Positions 25,552 to 36,949 are shown, counted from the first letter of the stretch. The stretch: DNA of 64,000 bases from Sitta carolinensis (GCA_032173965.1 CM063290.1:1364001-1428000); one strand, 5' to 3'. A program made the numbers and translations. The notes: a model not told the origin generated them from the letters alone.

Positions 25552-26050
25552 TGTTATAAATACATATTTTATGGTTGGCTTTTTGCAAATATTAGAAGGA
25601 ATGTTGTAAGTATGATAGGTTTTTTTTTTCCTATAGTTTTTAGCGTGTTTTAACTACCTGGATAAATATATAAAGCTTTTTCTTTGCTGTAGTTTGGAAT
25701 TTAAGTGTAGTGTGTTTCAGCTGCCTGAATAGATCACTTCCAGAAGAAACCCAAGTGACTCTCAGCACTCACTGCCTGTGAAAAAAGAGACCCAAGCCCA
25801 AATCAAAAGATGATAAGAACCCAATAAAGGTGGAATTGAGCTTGACAGACCCAAGGAGTAGTGGCCATGCAGAGCAGTTCCTGGAAAAGTTTGAATATGC
25901 CTAAATCCCTGCCTGAAGAAGGGGATAAAAAGTTCCAGGACACCGGGGTGCTCTTGGCAGAGCCCCAGGGCACCCGGCTGTAATTGGAATTTGGTTGTAG
26001 TGCAGCATCTCTCCTGCTGGAGGGAGCAGTCTCTGAATTCCTGGAGTACA
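25552..26050 (+). mobile_element. Retroviral LTR-like element (solo), + orientation
   Basis: It begins TGTTATAAATACATATTTTA, has AATAAAGGTGG near 25823, a TATA-like GGGATAAAAAG near 25921 and ends near CTGGAGTACA. Over most of its length it is about 85-90% identical by eye to the reverse complement of the element at 31411-32002. No gag, pol or env reading frame lies nearby, so it is a solo or broken LTR. The 3' boundary is uncertain because no flanking duplication was found. Confidence 0.65.
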
Positions 26051-26154
26051 AATGGAGTTGTTCTCTCCTTGTCAGCCTCTCCCCATGCTGGAGATGAGGG
26101 TGGTGAGGATCACCAGTCGTGGCAAAGAGCTCTGCCTAATTAAAATCATGGGAT

Positions 26155-26300
26155 TGTGGAATGGTTTGGGGTGGAAGGGATCTTAAATCCCACCCAGAGC
26201 CACCCCTGCCATGCAGGGACCCCTCCCACTGCCCCAGGTGCTCCAAACCCCAGTGTCCAACCTGGGACACTGCCAGGGATCCAGAGGCAGCCACAGATAC
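26155..26300 (-). mobile_element. CR1 LINE 3' end, reverse orientation
   Basis: GGGATTGTGGAATGGTTTGG and GGTGGAAGGGATCTTAAATC are the reverse of the CR1 tail, followed by CCCCAGTGTCCAACCTGGG and the GGATCCAGAGGCAGCCAC block. Confidence 0.85.
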
Positions 26301-27480
26301 TCTTGTCTTGAATTCAAATTTCCCTTTTAATTTAATTTAAAGTTTAAAAGTTTCCCTTTAGCAGACATTTAGGCTCTTGAGAGGAGCTTCCTAAGCCACC
26401 AAAAATTCCCATCAGGTTTTGCTTTTCCTGCAGAGTAGAACCCTCCCAAACTTCTCCAGCACTTCCAGAAATAATCCCCTTGTGAACTGGGTGACAAATG
26501 GGGTTTGTGCATCCCTTTGGCTGTGCCAAGGCTGGAGTGGCTGCTCATTTAGAGGGCTGGCAAACAGGAGAGGGTGAAGAACTCAGCACGTTCATGGTGT
26601 TAAAAGCAGTGTGGGAGCGTTTTGTGGAGCTGTGTTTGTGGGGAGCAGGGTCCTGGTGCCTTAACTTGGAGCTTTTGTGTTTTTCACATTCTGGGCTGGT
26701 TTGCTGTGCAGTTCTGGGTTTTATATTATGAGCTCTCTTCACAGAGCAGAGAGACAAAACAATTCCTTCTCTAGTTTGGGACTGAGGACAATGATACAAA
26801 TTTGAGGCCCAAGAGCAAAACCCACGGTGAAGAGAGAATTAAAAACCAGGATGGAGCTGCATACCCTGGAGCTGTAATTGTGCAATTAACTCAAATATGC
26901 TCATGGACCAGAACTTATCAAAGTGTGAGACTTTGTGCCTTGGGTCCATTTTGGGACCATTTTGGGTTCCCTCTGGGTGTGGGCACTGCCCAGGTGTGCC
27001 CAGTGAGGCCTTTTAATAAATCCCTTTAATAAATCCCTTTTAAAACAAAACCCCATTTACCAAACCCCTTTTCTCCTCTTGCTGGCTGCCCCAGGCCAGG
27101 CTGCAGAAGGCAGCTCTCACCAGGAGCAGGGTTTGGTTTGGTTTGGTTTGGGGTGGGGGTCTGGCTGTGGGCTGCTCATGGGGCTGTCATTACACAGTGA
27201 AAATGTTCCTAAAATCATGGGAGAGGAACGCTGGGCTTTGGTTTTAGTGGACCATGCCAAACTGCACTTAGGGAGGTTATAATTAAGCACATTGATAAGA
27301 AACACAAATGGTGTAATTATTATTTAGGGGTGAAATATTTGTTGGTTTGGGGATCACGAGACTCAATATTCACAAATTCCAGGGTGCCTGTAGCTGAGAT
27401 CCTGTTCATACAGTATAAGTACAATTATTGTAATAATTGTGTTGCTTAAACAAATATGGGGTTATATAATCATAACTAAA

Positions 27481-27850
27481 ATGGTATAAATATGGTGATG
27501 TCTATATACAATATAATAAAATGGTATAAATATGGTGATATTTATATACCATATATACAATATCATATACCATAATAAAATGGTGTAAATATGGTGATAT
27601 TTATATCCCATATATGCAGTATAATATACCATAATAAAATGGTATCAATATGGTGATGTTTATATCCCATATATACCTATATACACTATAATACACCACA
27701 ATAAAATGGTATCAATATGGTGATATTTATATCCCATATATACATCTATACAATATAATACACCACAATAAAATGGTACCAATATGGTGATATTTATATC
27801 CCATATATACCTATATACACTATAATACACCACAATAAAATGGTATCAAT
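27481..27850. repeat. AT-rich minisatellite with lengthening unit, 7 copies
   Basis: ATGGTATMAATATGGTGAT recurs at 27481, 27521, 27580, 27639, 27706, 27773 and 27840, so spacings are 40, 59, 59, 67, 67 and 67 bp. The last copies are nearly identical, which points to the right edge as the more recently copied part. The array ends 200 bp before the 52-nt exon. Confidence 0.92.
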
Positions 27851-28051
27851 TTGTGCATTCTGAACAGATGGACAGAGCTCGATCTGGGGAGTTCCTGAGT
27901 GCCTTTAATCAATCCCCTGCCCATACCCCCCTGGGGTGGTGGGTGATGTTCCCAGGGCCCTGAGCCCCTGCTCGGGGGGTTCTGTGCCCATTCCTGCTGC
28001 CCTGGCTGGTCCTGTCCCTCCAGGTGTGAGCTGCTCCCTCCTCTCTTGCAG

Positions 28052-28103
28052 ACTCCTGCTGAACAGGCCAAGGCCAGGCTGCAGCTCGTTCTGGAGGCAG
28101 CTG
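28052..28103 (+). CDS. RSRC1: RSRC1 internal coding exon (52 nt)
   Basis: The exon is bordered by CTCCTCTCTTGCAG upstream and GTGAGTA downstream. It starts on a codon boundary, as required by the previous exon, and reads TPAEQAKARLQLVLEAA plus a single G (phase 1 donor). The human protein has PPAEQAKARLQLVLEAA in my memory, so only the first residue differs (Thr for Pro). This begins the predicted helical coiled-coil part of the protein, rich in Ala, Leu, Gln and Arg. The exon and its flanks are G/C-rich compared with the AT-rich array that ends about 200 bp upstream (27848). The synonymous GC-rich codon choice is normal for birds. Confidence 0.94.
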
Positions 28104-29380
28104 GTGAGTAAAGAAAATTCCAAATTTTGCTTCATTTTTGGGGCTGTCAGGTGGGATTTTATCCCTTGGTGTTTGGCTCATCCAGGTCTCTCAGAGAAAT
28201 TTTGGGTTGAATTGGTTTGCAGCATCATTGGCAGGTAGTGAAGTGCTTTAAGAAATAAAAATAAGCTTTTTTTTTTTACACTAAAACCTTATGTTTATCC
28301 TCTGGCTCTTGCTGCTACTGAAACTTTATTCTGTGTTCCCAAAAATTCGTTTGTTTGTTTGTTTTTTTATTATTTTCTTTAATTTTTTAGCATTTAGCAC
28401 TGTTCTAAATCAGTTATTTATATATAAACAAGTTATTGATGTATTTATGTATGTATTTATTTATTTATACATGTATACATTTATTTACATATTTATTTAT
28501 TTTCCCCTCTCTTTTGACCAATCTCCCCACATTGCTGATGTCCTTTTTAATTTTTTTTTTCCCCCAAACCCATCCAGCCTTTTGCACTGCCTCTCTTCCA
28601 ATACCTCCCTCATTCTACAGAACTTTTAATAAATCTTTGAAGCATGTAATTATGAAATGGATGTGACAGCCCTGACCTCAAAAGCACAATTTGTGTATTC
28701 TGCTGCCGTGGATCACATCTCATTTTTTAATTCCACACCTGGGAGATGTACAAAAGATAACTGGGGGTTGTAGATCAGCGTGACCTGGGCTCCCAAATTT
28801 CCCAAAGCTTATCAAAGGTCTGTGACATTGTTAAATTTAAATATCCACCACCGAGGGCTGGAGCTGAGATTGAAGCTGTGAGTTGTAAGGAACAGAAGGG
28901 ATTTAATATCTTTGTGTCTCTTACAAGCCAAAATACAGAATTAAGTTCCTTCCTGGCTTTATTTAAATCTTGGTCATCCCAAGCATTTGTGAGATCACCT
29001 TCTTCCCCAGGTCCTGCATTCTGTTAATTACACTGAATTTTTATTTAATTGCTGTGAGAATTACATTGACATTTTATTTAATTGCTGTGAGAAGAGGTTG
29101 GGAATGTTGATAAATGTTGTTTCAATGTATTTTCATGCGTTTACTCCTTGCAAAATCAGCACCTTTTAGCCTTCAAACTTAAAAATACAATTATGCTTTT
29201 GGAGGAGTTGAGGATCAACAGGTTCAGTGGTGCTGCTGTTGTGGTGATGCTGTGTTTGATGATAACTGGAATGAACTCTGTATTTCAGTGGTGGGAGTGG
29301 AGCTGTTGTTGGGGCACACAGGGCTCTGGGCAGGCTCCCCCCACACCTGGGAGTGAATTTAGGGGATGTCTGTGCTCATG

Positions 29381-29512
29381 GGATTTCTGTCGCCCCTCTT
29401 TTAGGATTTCTGTCGCCCCTCTTTTAGGATTTCTGTCGCCCCTCTTTTAGGATTTCTGTCGCCCCTCTTTTAGGATTTCTGTCGCCCCTCTTTTAGGATT
29501 TCTGTCGCCCCT
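29381..29512. repeat. 23-bp tandem repeat with splice-acceptor-like units
   Basis: GGATTTCTGTCGCCCCTCTT plus TTA repeats at exactly 23 bp from 29381, with five full copies and a partial sixth. Every boundary makes CCCCTCTTTTAGG, a pyrimidine tract ending in AG. The array passes directly into the next, G/C-rich array. Confidence 0.95.
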
Positions 29513-29832
29513 GTCCCGGGCTGCCTGTCCCCCCTCTCCGGGCTGCCTGTCCCCCCCTGTCCCGGGCTGCCTGTCCCCCCTGTCCCGGGCTGCCTGTCCC
29601 CCCTGTCCCGGGCTGCCTGTCCCCCCTCTCCGGGGCTGCCTGTTCCCCCCCTCTCCGGGGCTGCCTGTCCCCCCCCTCTCCGGGGCTGCCTGTCCCCCCC
29701 TCTCCGGGGCTGCCTGTCCCCCCCTCTCCGGGGCTGCCTGTCCCCCCTGTCCCGGGCTGCCTGTCCCCCCTCTCCGGGGCTGCCTTTCGCCCCTTTCCCG
29801 GGCTGCCTGTCGCCCCTGTCCCGGGATTGCCC
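29513..29832. repeat. C-rich minisatellite, unit about 21-25 bp
   Basis: Units such as GTCCCGGGCTGCCTGTCCCC and CTCTCCGGGGCTGCCTGTC alternate. The opposite strand has dense G runs and could form G-quadruplexes. Minus-strand frames (Gly/Gln/Arg-rich) are artefacts of the repeat. Confidence 0.92.
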
Positions 29833-29974
29833 CAGTCCCACTGGGTGGGATGGGAAGCTGTGCCCTGTTCCCGGTGGGTTTCCCATGGCTCTGGCTCCAG
29901 GGCACTGCTCCCCCTGCTCTGGACACACCACCCAGGGCTCCCCACTGGGACATTCCCTCCTGGCTCACCCCTGC

Positions 29975-30110
29975 TGATCATGGGATTATGGCATGGCTTG
30001 GCCTGGGGGGACCTCAAAGCCCACCCAGGGCCCCCTCCCACTGTGCCAGCTGCTCCAAACCCCAATGTCCAGCCTGGCCTGGGCACCACCAGCGGCAGCC
30101 AGAGCTGCTC
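29975..30110 (-). mobile_element. CR1 LINE 3' end, reverse orientation
   Basis: GATCATGGGATTATGGCATG, GGGGACCTCAAAGCCCACCC, then CCCCAATGTCCAGCCTGGC and GGCAGCCAGAGCTGCTCC follow the reversed CR1 end. Confidence 0.8.
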
Positions 30111-30689
30111 CTGAATTCCTGTCTGTATTTCCCTATCTAAATCAATCTCGTGGAGATAACTTAGGATCTTGAGAAAATCTGCTTTTAGAATTTAACCTAG
30201 ATATTATTTTAGGGAATAGCAACTGCTTTTTCTGAAAGGCAGAAATCAGCAAGTAGTAAAACAGGCTCTTGTTGCTGTGATTTTTTTTTCCTGGTGCATT
30301 TGGAGATGGGAGTTGTGACTACGAGAGCAGGTATAATAAAAAACATTCACCTGTGTCTGTGAGGGAGGGGGTAAGATGGCCATTTTTACATTTAGGAAAT
30401 ACAGTGAGAAGGTTTTTCTCCAAGTCATTCATGCTGACTTTAACTATTTTCTTTTTCCTTTCTGTCAGTATTTTGTGCTCATTAAGCAGGGCAGCATTGG
30501 GCGGCACCGAACCACTTCAATTCTCGAGACAACCGAGGCTGGATTTCTAAAACCCTTCCTTCCTCAGAAGCTGTGGGTCCCAGCTCTGAATTCATATTTG
30601 CACAATTTCTTGAATTAGGTTTCTCACCACCGAGGTGCTGGGGAGCCTTTTGAGGCTGCTCTGCCAACCTCCCCCGAGTGGTGGGCCCA

Positions 30690-30965
30690 GCAGATGTTAA
30701 GCAGGCGATGGTTGAATGTTAATTTGGAGAGGCTGGGATGTTTAAACCCGTCTGAAGTATGTTCCATGTGGGCCCTGCAGCCGCAGCCACAATGCTTTAT
30801 CCCTTGGGAGACTTCCCAAGCTAAAGCTCTTTTTTTCCCTCTCTCTATATGGACTCTCTCAAGTCAGCGGAGAGCAGATCATCCCCGCGCTAAACCTCTC
30901 CAGCTTTTGTCAGCGAGCTCCACAGGGCTGTAATTAGGCCTCCTGGCCACTTAATGGTCAGATGG
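30690..30965. promoter_or_regulatory. Candidate conserved non-coding element
   Basis: Unique, evenly composed sequence with CpG and a GTAATTAGG core near 30932, ending at a T run. It lies directly before the CpG-rich patch at 31040. Regulatory function is inferred from texture only. Confidence 0.28.
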
Positions 30966-31039
30966 GCTTTTTTTTTTTTTTTTTGGGGGGGTGGGGGGAG
31001 GCAGGCTGGCTTTGTGCAAATCCTTGCTCACCAGCTCCT

Positions 31040-31290
31040 TCTGGGTCAGTGCCTGCCCGGCCGGGCTTTGTGCCGCTGCCCCAGGGGCGCCCGGCGAGCA
31101 GCGCGCCCTGCCCAGCGCAGCCCACCCGCCTAATCCCCGGTGTAAACAGAGGATTTAGCTCAGCTTCTGTCACTTCCACTGGCCAAACCACTTGGGTGTC
31201 TGCGAGCCCTTTCCCAGGCCTGGCTGCCGAGGCGCGGGCAGGAGCCGCGCGTTGGTGCCGAGCGTGCCTGGCGGCGCCGCTCTTGGGCCG
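31040..31290. promoter_or_regulatory. Intronic CpG-rich patch
   Basis: About 250 bp with many CpG (CCCGGCCGGGC, GGGGCGCCCGGCGAGCAGCGCG, GAGGCGCGGGCAGGAGCCGCGCG) within CpG-poor intron. It could be an orphan CpG island, an enhancer, or an alternative start; no TATA box or first exon with a good donor was identified. Confidence 0.35.
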
Positions 31291-31410
31291 ACGGTTGGGT
31301 CAACTCTTAAATCCCCAGCTTAGGGCCAAGCTCGGGAGCTGGAAGCTGCTTAGTGCCTGCTGGGAATGGGGTGGCACCTGTGCCCTCTCCTAAGGGTGAA
31401 AATATGGAGG

Positions 31411-32002
31411 TGTGAGAAACCAGGCGGGCTTTCGTGGTGAAATTTAAAAATGTTTAGTGGAGATAATAAGAGACAAATTAAGCGAAGGTTAAATATGGCC
31501 GAGTGTCTTGGGGCTCTGCCAGGAGCACAGGGGTGTTTTGGAACCACCCCTTTATATATATATATAAAAGTTCTTCATGCATGGACTTATGTCTATTCAA
31601 TTTTCCAGGAACTGCTCTGCATGGTCACTCCTTGGGTCTGTCAAGCTCAATTCCACTTTTATTGAGTTCTTATCATCTTTTGATTTGGGCTTGGGTCTCT
31701 TTTTCACAGGCAGTGAATGCTGAGAGTCACTTGGGCTTCTTCTGGGAGTTTTCTTATCTGTTTAGGCAATTAAACCACACTACACCTAAATTCCAAACTA
31801 CAGCAAAGAAAAAACCTTATACATCTATCCAGGCATTTAAACACACTACACCTAAATTCCAAACTACAGCAAAAACCCTATTATACATCTATTCAGACAG
31901 TTAAAACACACTAAAAACTACAGAAAAAAAAATCCCATCATACTTATAACATTCAGTGTAACATTTGTGGAAAAGCCAACGCCGAAATACGCATTCCTGA
32001 CA
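31411..32002 (-). mobile_element. Retroviral solo LTR, - orientation, with 4-bp target duplication
   Basis: On the + strand it begins TGTGAGAAAC and ends CATTCCTGACA, flanked on both sides by GAGG (31407-31410 and 32003-32006), a candidate 4-bp target site duplication. On the minus strand it starts TGTCAGGAATGCGTATTTCG and has a TATATATATATAAA stretch. It is a homologue of the element at 25552 but with an extra copy of an internal unit of about 60 bp (TGTAGTTTGGAATTTAGGTG). No internal viral genes are present. A 4-bp duplication would fit gammaretrovirus-like (ERV1) elements, but the family is not assigned. Confidence 0.7.
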
Positions 32003-32019
32003 GAGGGATATTCCCGACA

Positions 32020-33300
32020 TGTCCATGAATTCCTGTGAAACGGCACACGGGTGTTTCAAACCACCTCCTGCAAAAGGCGCCGGGAGTTTTCCACGGTGAG
32101 CAGAAAGTTCTGTCCCCGAATAAAGACATTGACAAAAGGCAATTGATCTGGATTTTCAAAGGTCTAGAGTTGAACTGAGCCACTGATCTGTTTTGGCGAT
32201 CTGCATTTCAATCTCTGGCTGAAAGAGCAGTCAAGAATAGGGCGTGTGGTGCAAAGGATCGGCCGGGTTTGTTTAAAGGACTGAACGTGAGCTGCTGAAA
32301 ATGGGGATACAACCCCCAAACATTGCCCAGTTATCAGATCCAGGCCTGCAGAGTGCATATTTAACTCCTCATCTTTGAATTATCTTTGAATTATCTTTGA
32401 ATTAGGCGATCAGATCCTCGCCTGTCATTTTATACCCTGCATCTTTATTTGCATTTTACCTATTCCTCAAAGAGAAAATCACTTCACCCTTAAAATACAA
32501 ATGCTTGCTAATTCTGGCTGCTTTTTTTTTTTTTTTTTTTTTTTTCCTTTTAAATCTACCCATTCTACCAGGAGGAGAAAAAGGCTGATTTGCACTTAGT
32601 GCCTGATAAATATAGTCAAATATTCTCTGCTTTGGGGTCTCAAAATGGCTCATAACAGATGTGGCTGAAAGGACCACATACGTAGACTGTATGATTTTAG
32701 TCTGGTGGAACTAATAGGATCACTTGCTACTTTATAGATTCTTGCTTTTCTTTTACTTTAATAAAAACTGTTTAGTTAAATAGGTTGGCCCCTGGTTTGC
32801 TCTTTTCTAGCTATGCAAAGCAGGCGGGTGGGCAGGTGGCAACAAGTATGAAAAATTTCCTTTTATCGGGGGCTTCTTTTCAGCTGCCAAATTTATCAAA
32901 TGTTGATGGATTTCTCGTTTTGATGATGGTTTTCTTTCAGTTTTCTTATTCGTGTGCTTTCCACTGAGAACTCGCTGGCTTTAATTTGAATTTCTAATTA
33001 TGCAACGAATTTTAGAAGGGTGGGTAACATGTGCTGTTCTATATGCACAAAGGATGAAATAATACTTAAAATATTTTACTTGTCCTGTGGAAATTTAAAG
33101 CAGGCGTTAGAAATAATTCTTGCCCAGAAATTGCAAGAATTGGAACTTTTAATGAGCTCAGAAGTTCTGACTATTGAAAAAAAAATGAATTTAGTTGCTA
33201 TGTAGGCTTGATTTAATATAAAACTCGAATTTTTATCACTTTCAAATATTTGTTTTGAATAGGGGCAATTGACCCTTTAGATAATTGAATTTGATTGGTA
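32020..33300. promoter_or_regulatory. Candidate conserved non-coding region
   Basis: More than 1 kb of unique sequence, partly with CpG (GGCGCCGGGAG, GGATCGGCCGGG) and partly very AT-rich (32950-33250), interrupted only by a T run at 32522-32545. It directly follows the solo LTR. I could not find exon borders. Enhancer function is a guess from composition. Confidence 0.33.
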
Positions 33301-33729
33301 TTTATATAAAAATCTCTGTTTGGAGGGCAACAGCAAGGAGAGTGTTTTCCCTTTGTGCCCAGTGTGGGTGGAGGTGCCCAGAGGGTTTTCGGGGGGTTTG
33401 GTGCAGCATTTCCTGAAGCCCCAGCAAGGACAGGAGTTCTCATCCCTGGTGAGTCTTCACCAGCCTGGGAGGTTTTGTTCTGTTCCTGGGACAGGAAAAC
33501 AAACGGGAATTTCCCTTGGGAACAGCCCCCACAGGGAGTGCTCAGCCCCTTCCCTTCAGCCTGCTCTGGGGTGTCTGGGGTTCCAGAATTCCAGACTGGG
33601 CTGGGCTGGGAGGAGCTGAAATCCCCCCCAGGGACCCCTCCCACTGTCCAGGGTGATCCCAGTGTCCAGCCTGGCCTTGGATATTCCAGGGATCCAGGGG
33701 CAGCCCAGCTGCTCTGGGAATCCCACCCA

Positions 33730-33950
33730 GCCCCTCCCAGGGAGCAATTCCCAATTCCCAGTCTCCCCCCAGCCCCTCCCAGGCAGCAATTCCCAATTCC
33801 CAATCTCCCACCCAGCCCCTCCCAGGGAGCAATTCCCAATTCCCAGTCTCCCCCCCAGCCCCTCCCAGGGAGCAATTCCCAATTCCCAGTCTCCCCCCCA
33901 GCCCCTCCCAGGGAGCAATTCCCAATTCCCAGTCTCCCCCCAGCCCTGCC
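33730..33950. repeat. 42-bp minisatellite inside CR1, 5-6 copies
   Basis: The unit GCCCCTCCCAGGGAGCAATT, CCCAATTCCCAGTCTCCCCC repeats at about 41-43 bp. Each unit is a copy of one internal CR1 segment, so the array arose inside a CR1 insertion. Confidence 0.92.
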
Positions 33951-34370
33951 AGAGCCATTCCCTGTCCCGTGTCCCCAGCCCCTCCCCAGCTCTCCTGCAG
34001 CCCCTCCAGCCCTGCCAGGGGCTCGGAGCTCTCCCTGGAGCCTTCTCCTCTCCAGGAGCCCCCCCAGCTCTCCCAGCCCGGCCCCAGCCCTGCCATAATC
34101 CCTGAGCCCCTTCCCCTCAAAGCTGGAACTGCAAAGATTGATTTCATTTATTCATGGGCACTCCTTGCTCCAACCCTGCATTTCCCACCCCAACATTTCC
34201 TGCCTCTGCTTCTCCTCATCCCCAGATTGCCATCATTTTTTGGGGATGCTCTCCTGCCTTTGTCCCTGCCAGGAATTCCCAATTCCCGATCTCCCTTCTG
34301 GCAGTGGGAGCCATTCCCTGTCCCCAGTCTCAGCTCTTCTGCAGCCCCTCCAGGCTCTGAGCTCTCCCTG
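33951..34370 (-). repeat. Duplicated compound CR1 block, copy 2
   Basis: Nearly identical to 13670-14080, including the shared non-CR1 spacer and the ATTGCCATCATTTTTTGGGG stretch. The two copies are 20.3 kb apart and in the same orientation. Confidence 0.7.
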
Positions 34371-35329
34371 GAGCTTCTCCTGCCCTCCTGGCTCCAGAGG
34401 GGAGGTTTATCCTGGTCTTGAACACCAGCTAATTTAGGAAATCCATCGAATTATGGAGTTAATGAACCCAGTTTTTAGGTCAGCTGCCCATTCCTGCTCA
34501 GCAGATTTTGGTGTCAAAACCCATTTTGGTGATGGCATCAGGAGAAAACACTTGGAAAAGCTCTGAGTGATAGAAGAATTAAACAGTTTAAAAATGAAGA
34601 AAGTGGCTATTAGAAGAAGTAGCTGTTTTTTATATTCTGTGTTTGATGGGAATTTCGGGTGTTTTAAGGCTGAATTTGAGAAAATTCAGGAACTCTGAGC
34701 TCACCTGGGCGTTCCACAGCCAGGCTGGACAGAGACATTTCTTCAGCCATGCCTTGCCCCTGAGCTCTTGGGAGAGCTTCATAATCTCATCAGATTCTTC
34801 AAATCCAAGAATTTTTGCGCACAAAGTGACAACTGTAGGAAAAAGTCGCTAATTAATTTTTTTTTTCTCAAATTAATGGTGTTGTCTTAAAATATGTGAT
34901 TTCTGAAGTGCAGCTGGTTTGTGGCATTGGTGGGCAGGGTAAACACTTCGATAATAGTAGCTAATTAATTAATTTAAATGAATTTGCAGGATTGCTGAAA
35001 AAAATACAGGCTTTTAATTGAATGTAGGTAGAGAATAAATGTGTTTGGAATGAAAGGATTCACTTTTGCAGTGTATAATATCATTCTGCTGGTGTCTAAA
35101 AGCTGCTCACTTCAGGGACCTCTTTTAGGTTCTTACAAGAGACTAAAAAAAAAATTGCTTTGAACCATTTTTGTAGAATATCAATATTTTTTAGAGCAAG
35201 AATGAGGAGTTGTAGAGATGCCATAATATAAACCAGAGCCTATAAGTAGGATTTAGAGGAACTTTATTAGTTAATGAACATTTATTGCCTTCAGAAATCA
35301 TTCTAAAGCTTTTAGAATTTCTCTTTTTT

Positions 35330-35600
35330 GGTTGTTAGATTTTTATCCAATGTCTTTTTTTTATTTTTTTTTTTTGTGGCACCAAAAGTATCTCAGGCTT
35401 ACATGGTGCCTAATGGGTTTCAGTAATATTGCAGCATATGGGATCCAGGATTTTGATGCAAATCTCTCTGCTAATTATGTGCAGATGAATCTTGCAGGCC
35501 TGCTATTGATCTGCAGTCAAAGACAATTTTTCAGTTAGCTGAAGTTTTATATCAATTCATATTTAGCAACTTTGCTGTAATTTAATTATCCCCTGGTTTG
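35330..35600. promoter_or_regulatory. Candidate conserved non-coding element
   Basis: Unique AT-rich sequence after a T run, with GATGCAAATC (an octamer-like POU core) near 35455 and CTAATTATG near 35471. No exon borders or repeats were seen. Inferred from motif content. Confidence 0.33.
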
Positions 35601-36034
35601 CCTGTGCAAACCATATGTGGTCGTGGGGCTCGTTTGTTTTCAGCCAGCCTTTTGGGAAATGTGATTTCTTCATTTGGAGGGGGAAATGTTTGATTCTCAT
35701 GTTCTCTACATGATCTGTCCAGCTGCCCTCTGGGGGCTCTGGTCAGCCAGGCATTCCCAGGAATTTGCTTCTGACAGTTTTCCTTGCACATCTTTGGAGG
35801 TTTACATTTCCTATGAGTGAAAGTGGAGAGTGTTTTCCCCCTGACTATAAATTCCAGGGGTGGATTTTATAGCCTGAATGCCCAGAGAAAGGATTTAAGT
35901 TGTCCCATCTGCTCTGGCTGGTGATGTCCTGGGCTTGGGGCTTCTCTAATTTCCACCTGGCAAGTGTGCTGGCATCATCTTGCTGAAAGGAACCTATGGA
36001 TTAGATTAGATGCAATTCAAGTAATTAAAAATCC

Positions 36035-36250
36035 CAATGAGGCTGGGGAGGCCCAGGGAAGCTGTGCTGCCCCTGGATCCCAGGCCAGGCTGGACACTGC
36101 TGACCTGGTGTGCTGGAAGGAGGGATGGGAAGAGGGGCTGGGGGCACCTGGGACACTGAGAGGGGTCCCTGCATGGCCCTGGCTGAGCTTTAGGGTCCCT
36201 TCCAACCTGGCAGAACCCAGGATATCTGGGACAGTCCTGGGTGATCCCAG
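36035..36250 (+). mobile_element. CR1 LINE 3' region, degraded
   Basis: GCTGTGCTGCCCCTGGATCC, AGGCCAGGCTGGACACTG, GGGTCCCTGCATGGC and TTTAGGGTCCCTTCCAACCT are in CR1 order with an insertion between. Confidence 0.65.
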
Positions 36251-36949
36251 CTCCAGCCAGGGGGGGCACAGACCCCAGGGACTCCTGCAGCTTTGAGTTT
36301 GATCCATGAACAAATTAAACCTTTGAATGAAGAACTTAAATCACCGAAGTTTAGCCAGCATGATAGTAGGAGTTGTAGAGTGAAAAGGGAAATGTTGGGG
36401 ATTTTACCCTGGGGGCTCAGGGGGTGAGATGGAGGCACTTGGGCCCTGTCCCGTGCTCCTTCCTTCTTCTTCCCAACCCCATCTCCTTGGGGATGGTGGC
36501 ATTGGGGATTGGATTGGAGTGGAATGGAACTGTCTAACACAGGTGATGGGCATTGGATCAGCACTGTCAATAACTAACAGGGAATTTGGAGTATAAAAAT
36601 CAGTGGGCAGAGAGTGAGCCTGGGGCTGAGCTGGGCAGCCCAGACAGAAAATATCTGAGAGAAGAAACAATAAAACAACCCTGAGAGCATCAGCTGAAGA
36701 GTCCTGACTCATTCTTGGACAGCTGGGTTGGGAGAGAGCGACTTTTACACATCTGGGTTCACCCTGAGCAAAGCAAACCCCCGAGACCAACCCAAGTAAC
36801 TGCATCATTTTCTTAAAATATCCCCCAAGAAACAGCACTAAAGCCCTGCTGGTTTCACGCTTGTCCCACCCCTCCTCCCAGGAATGCCAGCACACGAGGC
36901 CAGCAGCACCTTGCTCTGAGCCTGCACCTTGTCCTGGAGAGGAATTCAG

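Larger units (their letters stand above)
15145..28051 (+). other. RSRC1: RSRC1 intron, complete (12,907 bp)
   Basis: The intron runs from GTAAGT to TTGCAG, phase 0. Beyond the listed arrays, LTR and regulatory candidates, the stretches 15150-16130 (with an A run and a short GA run near 15480-15520), 19200-20700, 21100-22500, 23140-25550 and 26310-27470 hold ordinary intron in which I see no gene. A short telomere-like run lies at 23251. Confidence 0.8.
33540..34400 (-). mobile_element. CR1 LINE fragment(s) with expanded middle segment
   Basis: On the minus strand the order is GAGAAGGCTCCAGGGAGAGC, GGGGCTGCAGGAGAGCTGG, an expanded GGGAATTGCTCCCTGGGAGG segment, CCCAGAGCAGCTGGGCTGCC, and GGATCCCTGGAATATCCAAG. 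The right part (33951-34370) is the second copy of the compound block also seen at 13670-14080. Confidence 0.8.

Noticed and set aside
31411..32002. Full endogenous retrovirus near the LTR
   Set aside because: No gag, pol or env-like frame was seen between or beside the two LTRs; they are in opposite orientation and look like solo LTRs.
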